Below, in pieces: positions 1-10,596 of a stretch of 64,000 nucleotides of DNA. The notes below the pieces were generated by a model. That model worked only from the letters and a program-made list of their open reading frames with translations, was not told where the DNA came from and did no database searches. The stretch is taken from assembly GCA_963813315.1 (NCBI GenBank), contig CAWEYO010000001.1, positions 62,001-126,000 on the forward strand, read 5' to 3'. Position 1 is the stretch's first letter; each line of letters begins with the position of its first letter. This DNA is from CAWEYO01 sp963813315 (GTDB lineage: Bacteria > Pseudomonadota > Alphaproteobacteria > Rhizobiales > Rhizobiaceae). Position numbers and translations under genes: made by a program.

Positions 1-610
1 GTTCGGACCCGTCGGCAATGACCGCTACCGCGACTATCTGCGCGACGTCAACCGCTCGGGCAACCACGTTCTCGATCTGGTCAACGACCTGCTCGACATC
101 TCCAAAATCGAGGCCGGCGAGCAGGACATGGCGTATGAAGCAGTGTCGCTGAACGATACGCTCGCCGAAACAGTCGCCATGATGCAGCCGCAGGCCAATC
201 GCGAGCGCGTCATTATCCGTTCCAGCTTTGCCTCGCGGTTGCCGGAGGTGGTGGCCGACCTCCGCAGCGTCAGGCAGATCGCGCTCAATCTCCTTGCCAA
301 TGCGGTTCGCTACACGCAAGCCGGAGGGCAGGTTATCGTTTCGACCGCCTATGAACCGAGCGGCGATATCGTGATGCGCGTGCGTGACACCGGCATCGGC
401 ATGAGCCAGGCCGAGATCGAACAGGCACTGAAGCCGTTCAAGCAGATCAACGCACTGAAGCGGGCGCGCGGCGACGGCACAGGGCTTGGCCTGCCGCTGA
501 CCAAGGCGATGGTCGAGGCCAACCGCGCGAAGTTCTCCATCCTGTCGACGCCCGGAGAGGGGACTTTGGTTGAGGTTACCTTCCCCTCGACCCGGGTGCT
601 GGCCGACTAG
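1..610 (+). CDS. Sensor histidine kinase, C-terminal part (5' end outside window)
   Basis: The open frame enters from the left edge (codons from base 2) and ends at TAG 608-610, about 202 residues. It starts inside the HisKA dimerisation helix (DLVNDLLDISKIEAG, about residues 24-38), so the phospho-accepting His lies just upstream of the window. The HATPase_c domain follows, with N box NLLANAVRYT, G1 box DTGIGM and G2 box GTGLGLPL. The family autophosphorylates and passes phosphate to a response regulator. The sequence resembles rhizobial PdhS/PleC-DivJ-type kinases that act on DivK, but the sensory part is not visible, so this assignment is an inference. No receiver domain follows. The stop codon is also the first three bases of a TAGGGTG repeat end. 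Confidence 0.9.
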   Translation, partial: FGPVGNDRYRDYLRDVNRSGNHVLDLVNDLLDISKIEAGEQDMAYEAVSLNDTLAETVAMMQPQANRERVIIRSSFASRLPEVVADLRSVRQIALNLLANAVRYTQAGGQVIVSTAYEPSGDIVMRVRDTGIGMSQAEIEQALKPFKQINALKRARGDGTGLGLPLTKAMVEANRAKFSILSTPGEGTLVEVTFPSTRVLAD

Positions 611-1012
611 GGTGTGTCGAGATTCAGGTCAGGCCGAGCCGAAAATGACGGTTTTCTGCGCTTCCGAGTGGGACGTTTCCGCACCGGGATGATGAGGAGA
701 CGGACGCTGCCGCCAATCGCCGTCGCTTGTGATTGCCGAATCCCTCCCTGCATCGTCATCCTCGGGCTTGACCCGAGGATCCATGCCGGAACGCTCATCA
801 TGGGTGAGGCGGTTGGCACTCTAGAACGCCGCGCGCTGCCTTCATGTTCAGGCATGGATCCCAGGGTCCGCGCCTTCGCTGCGCTTCGGCTCCGCCCTGG
901 GATGACGAAGAGAGAGGGACGTTTCTGCTCTGGGACAGAGTGGTCTAGATAGGGTGTGCTGAGGTTCAGGTGATGCCGGACTGCAAATGCCGGAACGTCG
1001 CGGCAGCACTGA
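608..1012. repeat. Composite intergenic repeat: TAGGGTG-type ends around a long palindrome
   Basis: The stretch begins TAGGGTGTG followed by ATTCAGGTCAGGCCGAGCCG (608-643). A second element end, TAGGGTGTGC then TTCAGGTGATGCCGG, starts at 950. Between them, about 752-916, is a long imperfect palindrome: a GTCATCCT..GGATCCATGCC arm meets GGCATGGATCCCAGGG..CCTGGGATGACGAAG. A close copy of the whole arrangement lies at 4433-4835. I see no gene here. The short open frames inside are by-products of the repeat. Confidence 0.75.
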
Positions 1013-1118
1013 TTCCATTCGGTCGATCGATGCGTCCGGTGCTCTAACGTCGAATTTTGGTGAGCAAATGATCGGACGGTTTGGGTCAAGTCCTTGAAAC
1101 CAGTGTAAATTACTCCAG

Positions 1119-1135
1119 TTTAGAATAATTCCAAA
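1119..1135 (+). promoter_or_regulatory. Irr-type iron control element (ICE box) upstream of iron transporter
   Basis: TTTAGAATAATTCCAAA reads as TTTAGAA-N3-TTCCAAA. It differs by one base from the palindromic TTTAGAA-N3-TTCTAAA pattern known for Irr in Rhizobiales. It lies 131 bases before the start of the iron-binding protein gene. A possible promoter follows (TTGACG at 1160-1165, TCAATA at 1182-1187). Irr regulates iron genes according to haem and iron status, so iron-responsive expression is inferred. The rest of 1013-1265 shows nothing else recognisable. Confidence 0.6.
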
Positions 1136-1265
1136 TAGTTGAATTCATTAGTCTTTCTCTTGACGCTCGAATTGAATTCGCTCAATAGACAATGGCGGTT
1201 CCCGAAATCGGGGCCGGCGACGATCGTCCTCGGGGCCTTGAACCCCATTGGTCAGGAGACAGATA

Positions 1266-2315
1266 ATGAACGTAGGGAACACCCGCCCGAAACTGGCAGG
1301 GCTTGCCGCGCTTGCGGCTCTGGCACTCGCCGCCGGCTCCGCGCTCGCCGAGGGGAGCGTGAACATCTATACCTATCGCCAACCCGAATTGATCAAGCCT
1401 GTTCTCGACGCTTTTACCGCAAAGACCGGGATCGAGACGGAGGTTCTCTTTCTGGACAAGGGTCTCGAGGAGCGGGTGCTCGCCGAAGGCCCGAACTCGC
1501 CGGCGGACGTTATCATGACGGTCGATATCGCCCGCCTTACGGCAGCCAAGGAAAAGGGTATCACCCAGGCGCTCGTGGATGACACCGTCAATTCCCTGTT
1601 GCCGGCCGAATATCGCGACCCCGAAGGACATTGGTTCGGCGTGACGAAGCGCGCCCGCGTTGTCTACGCGTCAAAGGAACGCGTGAAGGACACGGCGCTG
1701 ACCTATGCCGAGTTGGCAGACCCCAAATGGAAGGGCAAGATCTGCATCCGCTCGGGTCAGCATGACTACAATCTCGCTCTTTTCTCAGCGGCAATCGAGC
1801 ACTGGGGTGCGGAGAAAACCGAGAAGTGGATGACCGGCCTCAAGGCCAATCTCGCCAAAAAGCCCGACGGGGGCGACCGGCCGCAGGCTGGCGCTATCGC
1901 GGCAGGCGAATGCGACATTGCGCTTGGCAACACCTACTACGTCGGTCTGATGCGCACCAACGAAAAGGATCCGAAGGAGAAGGAGTGGGGAAACGCGATC
2001 AACGTGATCTTCCCGACCTTCGAGAATGGCCTCACCCATGTCAACATTTCCGGCGCGGCGCTGGCAAAATATGCTCCGCACCGCGACGATGCCGTGAAAC
2101 TGATCCAGTTCCTTGCAAGCCACGAGGCGCAGCAAGTCTATGCGGAAAAGAATTTCGAGTATCCGGTCGAACCGGGGATTGCGCTGTCGGATGTGGTGAA
2201 GGCATTTGGCGAGCTTCACGCCGACACGCTGCCGCTGTCCCAAATTGCCAGGCACCGCAAGGAGGCTTCAGAAATGGTGGATCGCGTTGGCCTTGACGAT
2301 GGGCCGAGCAGTTAG
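1266..2315 (+). CDS. Periplasmic iron(III)-binding protein of an ABC importer (FbpA/FutA family)
   Basis: 349 residues. An N-terminal signal peptide (hydrophobic stretch LAGLAALAALALAAGSALA) ends near residue 29. The mature protein opens SVNIYTYRQPELIKPVLDAF, typical of family 1 iron-binding proteins. NTYYVGLM contains the adjacent tyrosines that bind Fe(III) in FbpA/FutA. The ATG at 1266 is preferred over a GTG at 1248 because AGGAGA lies at 1254-1259. The gene is the first of a two-gene unit with the permease that follows. The upstream Irr-like box supports an iron role. No ATPase gene of the system lies in the cluster, so it must be supplied from elsewhere. Confidence 0.9.
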   Translation: MNVGNTRPKLAGLAALAALALAAGSALAEGSVNIYTYRQPELIKPVLDAFTAKTGIETEVLFLDKGLEERVLAEGPNSPADVIMTVDIARLTAAKEKGITQALVDDTVNSLLPAEYRDPEGHWFGVTKRARVVYASKERVKDTALTYAELADPKWKGKICIRSGQHDYNLALFSAAIEHWGAEKTEKWMTGLKANLAKKPDGGDRPQAGAIAAGECDIALGNTYYVGLMRTNEKDPKEKEWGNAINVIFPTFENGLTHVNISGAALAKYAPHRDDAVKLIQFLASHEAQQVYAEKNFEYPVEPGIALSDVVKAFGELHADTLPLSQIARHRKEASEMVDRVGLDDGPSS

Positions 2316-2368
2316 GCGGACGCCATCTCCTCGCTTTGCTTGCGACCTGGGTTCTGTCGGGGCGGGTG

Positions 2369-4087
2369 ATGGCCGGCGTCCACAACATCGAAAACGGAAG
2401 GGAGCGGCGCCCGGTCGCTCAGGGCGTGAAGCGGAGCCCGCATCCCTATCTGCACGCGATCGCATTGGCGCTTACCGGCGTCGTGCTGCTGCCGATCCTT
2501 TCGCTCGGCTTCGTCGCATTTACGGGAAGCGGTGAAGACTGGCCGCACCTGGCGGCAAACGTGCTGCCGGCTGCGAGCCGTACGACGCTTGCCCTGCTGG
2601 CAATGGTTGCGGCCGCAACTGCCGTCACCGGGGTTACAGGCGCATGGCTGGTTGTGGGATACGAGTTTCCCTTCCGCCGCACCCTGTCCTGGGCGCTCGT
2701 GCTGCCGCTTGCCGTGCCGCCCTATCTGGCTGCTTATGCTTTCGGCGAGTTCTTTCACTATTCCGGGCCAGTGCAGGCGTTGATCCGATCGCTTTTCGGT
2801 TTCGAGACGATCCGCGACTACTGGTTTCCAGACATCCGTTCGACGCCGGGCGCTGCCTTCGTCCTCGCCTCGGTCCTCTATCCGTATGTCTACCTCACGA
2901 CGCGCGTCGTCTTCCTGATGCAGGGCCGCAATATCGCCGATGTCGCACGCACGCTTGGCGCGCGGCCAGTGAAAGTGTTCTGGAAGGTGCTGCTACCGGT
3001 TGCCAGGCCCGCAATTGTTGCGGGGGTCGCATTGGTGCTGATGGAGACGCTCAACGACATCGGCGCATCCGAATATCTCGGCGTCCATACGCTGACCTTT
3101 GCCGTTTATACTACGTGGCTCAATCGGGGCAGCATCGAGGGCGGCGCACAGATCGCGCTTTTCATGCTTGTCCTGGTCTTTCTGCTGCTGCTTGCCGAAA
3201 AGTGGGCACGCCGCAACCAGCGCTACCACGCGGGCCGCGCAACGCATATGCGGGCCCACCCGCCGCGCACGAAGTTAACTGGACCGGCCGGGCTGGGGGC
3301 GGCACTGGCCGTCTCGCTGCCCGTTCTGTGCGGGTTCGGAATACCGCTGCTCGTCTTCGGGCAATACGCCTCGCGCAGGCTCGAGCATTTCCTGTCTCCA
3401 GCACTCGCTGACGCCTTCGCCAACAGCGTCGTCACCGCGGCGGCAACAGCCATTGCCACGGTGCTGCTGGCACTGTTCCTCATCAGTGCGGTGAAGCTTT
3501 CCCGCTCTCCCGTGATCAAGATGGCAGTGCGGCTGGCCGCCGTGGGCTACGCCCTGCCGGGCGGCGTGTTGGGGCTTGGGCTGCTCTTTGCGCTGGCCCG
3601 TTTCGACAATGGGCTGGACGCACTCATGCGCGGCAATTTCGGCGTTTCGACTGGCCTCCTGCTCACGGGATCGGCGGGGGCGGTCATTCTTGCCTGCTCG
3701 ATCCGCTTCCTGGCCCTGGCGGAAGGCGCGATCCAATCGGGCATGGAGAAGCTCCCGCCGCATCTCGACGAGGCGGCGAGAAGCCTTGGGCGAACGCCCG
3801 CCCGCAGCGCGGCGACGGTTCTGCTGCCGCTTTTGAAGCCAGCCATCCTCACGGCAGCGGTGCTCGTCTTTGTCGACACGATCAAGGAGTTGTCGGCGAC
3901 CATTCTGCTCAGGCCCTTCGGCTTCAACACCTTGGCGACCTTTGTCTATGAGAACGCGTCGCGTGGCGTGCCGGAAGAGGGCGCCGTAGCCGCGATCATG
4001 ATCATCCTCACGGCACTTGTGCCGGTTATCCTGCTTTCCGGCGCGTTGCTGCGGGACCGGGAAGCCGGATTCGAAACTCCGGCGTGA
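2369..4087 (+). CDS. Iron ABC transporter permease, duplicated MetI-like domains (FbpB type)
   Basis: 572 residues with about 12 membrane segments in two homologous halves. Each half carries an EAA-type loop that contacts the ATPase: NIADVARTLGARPVKVF in the first and LDEAARSLGRTPARSA in the second. Fused permeases of this size are normal for FbpB-type iron(III) importers of the inner membrane. The start is uncertain: TTG 2336, GTG 2366 and ATG 2369 are all in frame, and ATG was chosen because the protein still begins well before the first membrane helix. It follows the binding protein by 53 bases and is very likely co-transcribed. No fbpC-like ATPase follows; the next 750 bases are non-coding and repetitive. 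Confidence 0.88.
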   Translation: MAGVHNIENGRERRPVAQGVKRSPHPYLHAIALALTGVVLLPILSLGFVAFTGSGEDWPHLAANVLPAASRTTLALLAMVAAATAVTGVTGAWLVVGYEFPFRRTLSWALVLPLAVPPYLAAYAFGEFFHYSGPVQALIRSLFGFETIRDYWFPDIRSTPGAAFVLASVLYPYVYLTTRVVFLMQGRNIADVARTLGARPVKVFWKVLLPVARPAIVAGVALVLMETLNDIGASEYLGVHTLTFAVYTTWLNRGSIEGGAQIALFMLVLVFLLLLAEKWARRNQRYHAGRATHMRAHPPRTKLTGPAGLGAALAVSLPVLCGFGIPLLVFGQYASRRLEHFLSPALADAFANSVVTAAATAIATVLLALFLISAVKLSRSPVIKMAVRLAAVGYALPGGVLGLGLLFALARFDNGLDALMRGNFGVSTGLLLTGSAGAVILACSIRFLALAEGAIQSGMEKLPPHLDEAARSLGRTPARSAATVLLPLLKPAILTAAVLVFVDTIKELSATILLRPFGFNTLATFVYENASRGVPEEGAVAAIMIILTALVPVILLSGALLRDREAGFETPA

Positions 4088-4092
4088 TGGTC

Positions 4093-4116
4093 AAAAAAAA
4101 GCGCCCGTGCGGGCGC
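4093..4116 (-). terminator. Rho-independent terminator on the minus strand
   Basis: On the minus strand GCGCCC-GCAC-GGGCGC is followed by eight T. On the plus strand the hairpin lacks a T run, so it fits a transcript coming leftwards from about 4300 rather than the iron permease operon. The only candidate product is the tiny open frame at 4125-4229 or a small RNA. Confidence 0.7.
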
Positions 4117-4124
4117 CTGAAGGT

Positions 4125-4229
4125 CTAAGCTGTTACAACGGGGGCTTGAGCTAGCTCCCCAACGATGCCGTCAAGGAGTGGGATTTCTCCCTCAAGTTGG
4201 GTACAACTATCGACACCAAGGCTTAACAA
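4125..4229 (-). CDS. Candidate 34-residue ORF or small RNA upstream of a terminator
   Basis: Reading leftwards from TTG at 4229, the frame encodes 34 residues ending IVGELAQAPVVTA, with TAG at 4125-4127. The stop is only eight bases before the strong minus-strand terminator. An in-frame TGA at 4242-4244 limits the N-terminus. AAGGA is too close to the TTG to be a normal ribosome site. The same DNA can fold (CTTGAG/CTCAAG and GGAG/CTCC pairs), so a structured small RNA is equally possible. I recognise no family. A frame this short could also arise by chance. Confidence 0.2.
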   Translation of the reverse strand: MLSLGVDSCTQLEGEIPLLDGIVGELAQAPVVTA

Positions 4230-4318
4230 ATCCTTACCGGATCAGGTGGAAGTTTACCTAAGCGTATCACCCGTGAATTCTCGGTAAATTTCGCGGTTAC
4301 CTTCTGTTAACCATGACC

Positions 4319-4431
4319 TAATGCATGTCGCCCAAAAAGTGCGCAGCGATTTTGAGATAACGACATGCACAAAACAATAGCCTAAAGCGCGTCGCATGAA
4401 ATCCGTTTCGAATCAATGCGCTTTAGGGTCT
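4319..4431. repeat. Dispersed palindromic intergenic element
   Basis: The stretch contains GCATGTCGCCCAAAAAGTGC..GATAACGACATGC followed by AAAGCGCGTCGCATGAAA..TTTCGAATCAATGCGCTTTAG, two short imperfect palindromes. I recognise the composition as a high-copy intergenic element of Mesorhizobium-type genomes (from memory, not searched). No coding sequence is seen. The stretch 4232-4318 between it and the small ORF holds nothing recognisable except the palindrome GGTTACC-TTCT-GTTAACC. Confidence 0.5.
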
Positions 4432-4432
4432 G

Positions 4433-4835
4433 TTGAAATTTAGGTCAGGCTGAGGCGAAAATGGTGGCCGTCTCCGCTTCCGAGTGGGACGTTTCCGCTC
4501 CGGGATGGCGAGGAGACGGACGTTGCCGCCAATCGCCGGCGCTTGTGATTGGCCGAAGCCCTCCCCGCATCGTCATCCTCTGGCTTGAGCCCCTAGGACC
4601 CATGCCGGAATGCTCATCGTGGGTGAGGCAGTTGGCATTCTGCACCGCCGCGCACGCCTCCATGCTCAGGCATGGATCCCAGGGTCTGCGCCTTCGCTGC
4701 GCTTCGGCTCCGCCCTGGGATGACGAAGAGAGAGGGGACGTTTCCGCTTCGGGATGGAGGAGGACGTACGTTTGGGTGTGTGAGTACCGGAAGCAGAGAA
4801 GATCGCCATTTGCAGGCCGGCATCGCCTGAATTGG
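4433..4835. repeat. Second copy of the composite repeat found at 608-1012
   Basis: The left end reads GTTGAAATTTAGGTCAGGCTGAGGCG. The central palindrome (about 4567-4733) matches 752-916 closely, including CAGGCATGGATCCCAGGGTC and CCTGGGATGACGAAGAGAG. The right end (4771-4835) is an inverted TAGGGTG-type end, GCCATTTGCAGGCCGGCATCGCCTGAA. It separates the iron operon from acetoacetyl-CoA synthetase. No gene is seen. Confidence 0.7.
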
Positions 4836-4838
4836 CGG

Positions 4839-6797
<1,959 letters not shown>

Positions 6798-6931
6798 TGA
6801 TCGTCCTCCATCCAGGATGTCGCTTATGCATATTGCATCGAGGCGAGACAAGGTATTGTCCAAAAGCGGCGCATGGCCTGTGAGGAAGTGCGTTGGCGGG
6901 CCAATTTATGTTGAAAAGCGGGAGCGGTTGG

Positions 6932-7076
6932 CTAGGGTATGTCAAGAATCAGGCATGTTGGCCCAGTGAATGGCGGTTTTCTTCGCTGCTTCCCGTAACT
7001 CGCGTACCCGAACGCACTCTGCGTTCCGCTTCTCGAAATCCGCGATTTCGGCTCGGCATGACCTGAATTAAAGAGC
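6932..7076. repeat. Degenerate copy of the TAGGGTG palindromic element
   Basis: It starts CTAGGGTATGTCAAGAATCAGG and ends in the inverted arm GGCTCGGCATGACCTGAATT. The middle, GTACCCGAACG, matches the copy at 15712-15859. It fills most of the gap between the acetoacetyl-CoA synthetase start and the AsmA gene. The remainder of that gap (6798-6931) would hold the synthetase promoter, but I cannot point to one. Confidence 0.6.
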
Positions 7077-7149
7077 TGCTAAGGCGGGCGGGTGAAAAGC
7101 GGGGGGCGCGCAGGCGGAGCGCGATCCTTTTCGGGAATAACGAGGCGAT

Positions 7150-8979
7150 ATGCCATCATCGATGGTCAAGAGGGGCGTCTGGGCCTTGGGCACGGCCATT
7201 GTGGTCCTGGCCCTGATCATCGGTTTGGTCCCGTTCATCGCTTCCACCCGGATAGTGCGCGACCGGATCACCTTGGAGATGAGCGCCTGGAGCGGCTATC
7301 GGGTGGACTTGGGCGCGGCGCCCGAAATTGACGTCTTTCCCACCTTCCATGCCACCTTGAACACCGTGACGCTGTCGGAGTGGCGCGATACCGACCGCCT
7401 TCCAGTGTTGGAGGCGGAGCGTGTGGAAATCGATCTCTCGCCGCTGGCCGCGATGGCGGGGAATATCGTGTTCTCGGATATGCGCCTGATCCGTCCGACC
7501 GTGCGTGTCCAGCCCAAAGGCCGGCTCTATCTTCCGGCATTGCCGGGCGGTGGGGGGATCATGCGTGCGGTCGAAGCCGCGAAGAAAGTCGTCGCGACCA
7601 ATCCCGCCAATCCTGACCTGGACAAACTGCCTTCCGATCCGTTCGGGTCAATCGAGTTCACCGACGGCCGCATCGTCGCCGACGTCGGCGATGTAGAAGT
7701 CGTCACCAGTCTTTCCGGCAAGATCGACTGGGCCGCCGTCGACGGGCCTGGCAAGCTCTCGGCTGTCGGCATCTGGCGCGGCGAGAGCATCTTGCTTGCG
7801 CTGTCGTCTCCCAACCCGCTGGTCTTGCTTGCGGGGGGAGCGGCGCCGGTTTCCTTCGCCGTCAAGTCGAACCCGGTTTCCGCGACGTTCGAGGGCGCCC
7901 TCAACATGTCGGCGGGCTCCTATCTGGACGGCGAAGCCACCTTTAATACGCCCTCGCTGCGCCGCCTTCTCGAATGGTCGCAAAGCGACATCGCGCCGAC
8001 GAATGCGATCGGCTCGATTAACCTGTCGAGCCACCTCACCGGGAACGCACAGCGGGCTAAATTTGACCAAACGGAAATAGTCCTGGACGGAAGCCCCGGC
8101 ATGGGCGTTCTCGACGTCTCACTGACGGGAGATGTGCCGAGCATGGCGGGCACGCTCGCCTTCGAAACGCTCGACTTGCGCTCACTCCTCTCCGCCTTTA
8201 CGCCCCTGACATCGCGGACCGGCAGCCCGGACGGCGAAATCGACGCCGGAGTTGTCAAGAAGTTGGCTGTCGACCTGCGGCTTTCCGCAGCACAGGCGAC
8301 GGCGGGCTCTATCGGCATGACCGACGTGGCCGCGACCGCCCAGGTCAAGGATGGGCTTGCCGTCTTCGACATCTCGGACGCCAAGGTGTTCGGCGGCACG
8401 CTGCAGGCAGGTATGCGGCTCGATCACAGCGGGACCGCTGAGCGGGCCGAACTGCGCATGCTGGCATCGGAGGTAGACGGGGCGATCCTGGGAGCAGCGA
8501 CAGGAATGGCCGGGGTTGTGCCCACCGGCCGCGGCGTCATTTCGGTAACACTGAAGGGTCCCGCGCAATCCTGGGAGACCTTGCTCAACCATGCAGACGG
8601 ATCGATCACCGCGAATTTCGGGTCCGGCGCCATCAAGGGCATCGACATTTCCGCCTTTCTGGAGAGGACGTCACAGGCGGGCTTTTTCGCGCTGGGCGAA
8701 GTCGCCAAAGGCGAACTACCCATTGCCGCGGCCGAGCTGAAGGCAACACTCTCGAACGGCGTGGTGCAGATCGATAAAGCGGAGGTCAAGTCGGAAGCCC
8801 ACGACATATGGCTTTCCGGTCTGGTGCCCTATGTAGGCGGCGGACTGGCGCTTTCAGGAAAGGTGTTTCCGGCAGGCGCCGACAGGACGGCTACTCCGCC
8901 AGAGGCGACCTTTTTCGTGGGTGGTTCGTGGAATCTGCCGTTCGTGTCGCCTATCTTGCCTAGCGCACCGCCGGAATAG
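7150..8979 (+). CDS. AsmA-family protein
   Basis: 609 residues. One N-terminal membrane helix (AIVVLALIIGLVPFIA, about residues 17-32) is followed by a long beta-rich periplasmic part (VRDRITLEMSAWSGYRVDLG and repeated short strands). The C-terminal AsmA domain (GVISVTLKGPAQSWETLL, LNHADGSITANFGSGAIKGID) is typical. AsmA/TamB-like proteins span the periplasm and help move lipids to the outer membrane; that role is known for the family, not shown here. The ATG is preceded by GAGGCG. The gene converges with the LysR gene, leaving only nine bases between the stops and no visible terminator. Confidence 0.88.
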   Translation: MPSSMVKRGVWALGTAIVVLALIIGLVPFIASTRIVRDRITLEMSAWSGYRVDLGAAPEIDVFPTFHATLNTVTLSEWRDTDRLPVLEAERVEIDLSPLAAMAGNIVFSDMRLIRPTVRVQPKGRLYLPALPGGGGIMRAVEAAKKVVATNPANPDLDKLPSDPFGSIEFTDGRIVADVGDVEVVTSLSGKIDWAAVDGPGKLSAVGIWRGESILLALSSPNPLVLLAGGAAPVSFAVKSNPVSATFEGALNMSAGSYLDGEATFNTPSLRRLLEWSQSDIAPTNAIGSINLSSHLTGNAQRAKFDQTEIVLDGSPGMGVLDVSLTGDVPSMAGTLAFETLDLRSLLSAFTPLTSRTGSPDGEIDAGVVKKLAVDLRLSAAQATAGSIGMTDVAATAQVKDGLAVFDISDAKVFGGTLQAGMRLDHSGTAERAELRMLASEVDGAILGAATGMAGVVPTGRGVISVTLKGPAQSWETLLNHADGSITANFGSGAIKGIDISAFLERTSQAGFFALGEVAKGELPIAAAELKATLSNGVVQIDKAEVKSEAHDIWLSGLVPYVGGGLALSGKVFPAGADRTATPPEATFFVGGSWNLPFVSPILPSAPPE

Positions 8980-8988
8980 TTTCCTGCT

Positions 8989-9942
8989 TCACCATCCCGG
9001 CATCACCAGGTTCGGTTTGAGCCTGCGGCCCCGCATCGGGGCTAGTGCCGCGTAGTCGAGGCTGCCGGCATCCTCCGCGAGCGGCACGGAGATGTTGTCG
9101 AGACTTTCAGCAATGTGGCGAGCCAGCGCATCGACGATTTCCGGTTTTGTTGAATGGCCGCGCATAATTCCGATCTTGATATCCGGCAGGGGGTTGAAAC
9201 CGTCGGCCTCGCCCAACACGCGCATTCCCGGCCGGAGCGCGCATTCGGGCAGCACTGAGACGGCCAGGCCAGCCATCACCGACGCGATGATGACCGTCGC
9301 CGACCAGCTGGTGAACAGGATACGGTAGTCACGGTTCATTGCGTCCAGCGCGTCGCAGGCGTGGCGACGCCACTGACATGTCGGCCGGCCGAACGCCAGC
9401 GGCAGCAGTTCCAGCTCGTGCGTAAGATGGTGCGCCGACGTTACCCACAGAAGCGGCTCACGACGCACGACTTCCGACTGGCCGCGTGTACCGTCATGGG
9501 TCACCAGCGCCAGATCAAGATTGCCGCGCTTGAGATGGTCCACGAGGTTGAAGGTCGGTTCGCATATCACCGACAGTTCAACGCGCGGGTTCGAGCGTGC
9601 AAATCGCGCCATGATCTCGGGGAGAAAACGGTCGGCATAGTCGTCCGGCGTTCCGATGCGGATATGCCCCTCGAGGCTGGAATCATCGAAGGCAGCCAGC
9701 GTCTCCCTGTTCAGCCGGATTATCCGGCGCGCATAGCTCAGAAGCTTTTCACCGTCCTCGCTGAGCTTGTTGGTGCGCCCGTCCTTTTGGAACAATGGCT
9801 TGCCGATCCGCTCTTCAAGGCGGCGCATCTGCATCGAGACAGCCGATTGGGTGCGGTGCACCTCATCGGCCGCCCTGGTGAAGCTGCCCGTGTCCGCAAT
9901 GGTGATGAATGTCTGCAACTGATCGAGATCGAGCGGGGCCAT
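8989..9942 (-). CDS. LysR-family transcriptional regulator (LsrB-like)
   Basis: 317 residues. The N-terminal winged helix-turn-helix is clear (LQTFITIADTGSFTRAADEV, then QSAVSMQMRRLEERIG at about residues 33-48), followed by a LysR substrate-binding domain (IRIGTPDDYADRFLPEIMAR). The overall sequence resembles the LsrB group of rhizobia, which regulates oxidative-stress and envelope genes; this is recalled similarity and not tested. The gene is divergent from the DUF1127 gene with 274 bases between starts, the usual place for a LysR operator controlling both. Confidence 0.88.
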   Translation of the reverse strand: MAPLDLDQLQTFITIADTGSFTRAADEVHRTQSAVSMQMRRLEERIGKPLFQKDGRTNKLSEDGEKLLSYARRIIRLNRETLAAFDDSSLEGHIRIGTPDDYADRFLPEIMARFARSNPRVELSVICEPTFNLVDHLKRGNLDLALVTHDGTRGQSEVVRREPLLWVTSAHHLTHELELLPLAFGRPTCQWRRHACDALDAMNRDYRILFTSWSATVIIASVMAGLAVSVLPECALRPGMRVLGEADGFNPLPDIKIGIMRGHSTKPEIVDALARHIAESLDNISVPLAEDAGSLDYAALAPMRGRRLKPNLVMPGW

Positions 9943-10216
9943 GGCTTAATCCATCATGAATGTTGATGATAAAGATTAAAAACATTCGTTGGACTAATCA
10001 ATAGGGTGAGGGCAATGTCCCCGCCGTCCACAAGACGCGTGTGAACGTTCCGGAGCGGTTGCATCCTCCCAGCGTTGATCGGCGGAAGTGGCATCCGGTC
10101 TTGCGCATCGTGCACAAAATCAGTTTGGCGCGATCGAAGGCAAGGCCGGGCGCCGCTTTTGCCGATCGCGCATCGCGTTCGCTCGCGTCCGGCCGATTGA
10201 TGAAAGGAGAACTGCC

Positions 10217-10489
10217 ATGACAACGCTCGACCACTGCACCCCGGCGATCCATTCCGCGACGCGGCCGGCTCTCGTGACGCGTGCCATGCGCGCGATCTCC
10301 ACTTTCTACCGGTCTTGGAAAAATCGACGCGACTTTTACGAGCTTGGCAACATGTCGGATACGGAGCTTGCCGACATCGGCCTGACACGCGCCGACCTTT
10401 ACGTCGCAATCAGGTCGCCCTTTGATTTCGATCCGACGGCGCATCTCGGCGCAATCGCCCAGTCGCGTGCCGCCGAGGAGAGCTGCTGA
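10217..10489 (+). CDS. DUF1127 small arginine-rich protein
   Basis: 90 residues. The DUF1127 core spans about residues 25-62, with ISTFYRSWKNRRDFYELGNM then SDTELADIGLTRADL. The start at 10217 is fixed by AGGAGA a few bases upstream; the longer frame from 10088 has no ribosome site. Family members in Rhizobiales are short cytoplasmic proteins tied to stress, phosphate or RNA-turnover phenotypes, with mechanism largely open. It is divergent from the LysR gene and followed by a good terminator, so it is monocistronic. Confidence 0.88.
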   Translation: MTTLDHCTPAIHSATRPALVTRAMRAISTFYRSWKNRRDFYELGNMSDTELADIGLTRADLYVAIRSPFDFDPTAHLGAIAQSRAAEESC

Positions 10490-10549
10490 CACTTTACTGC
10501 AGGCATTCCTACCCTCCCTCACCGGTCTCCCGCCGGTTGCCTGCAAACT

Positions 10550-10576
10550 GCCCGGCCCGATGCGGCCGGGCTTTTT
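10550..10576 (+). terminator. Rho-independent terminator after the DUF1127 gene
   Basis: GCCCGGCC-CGATGC-GGCCGGGC is followed by TTTTT, 60 bases after the stop codon. The eight-base GC stem is perfect. It also lies just beyond the 3' end of the convergent DUF937 gene. Confidence 0.85.
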
Positions 10577-10596
10577 CTTCGACCGTCCGGAAAGGA

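Noticed and set aside
614..952. 112-codon frame downstream of the histidine kinase
   Set aside because: Lies entirely in the composite repeat, which recurs at 4433-4835 with different frames.
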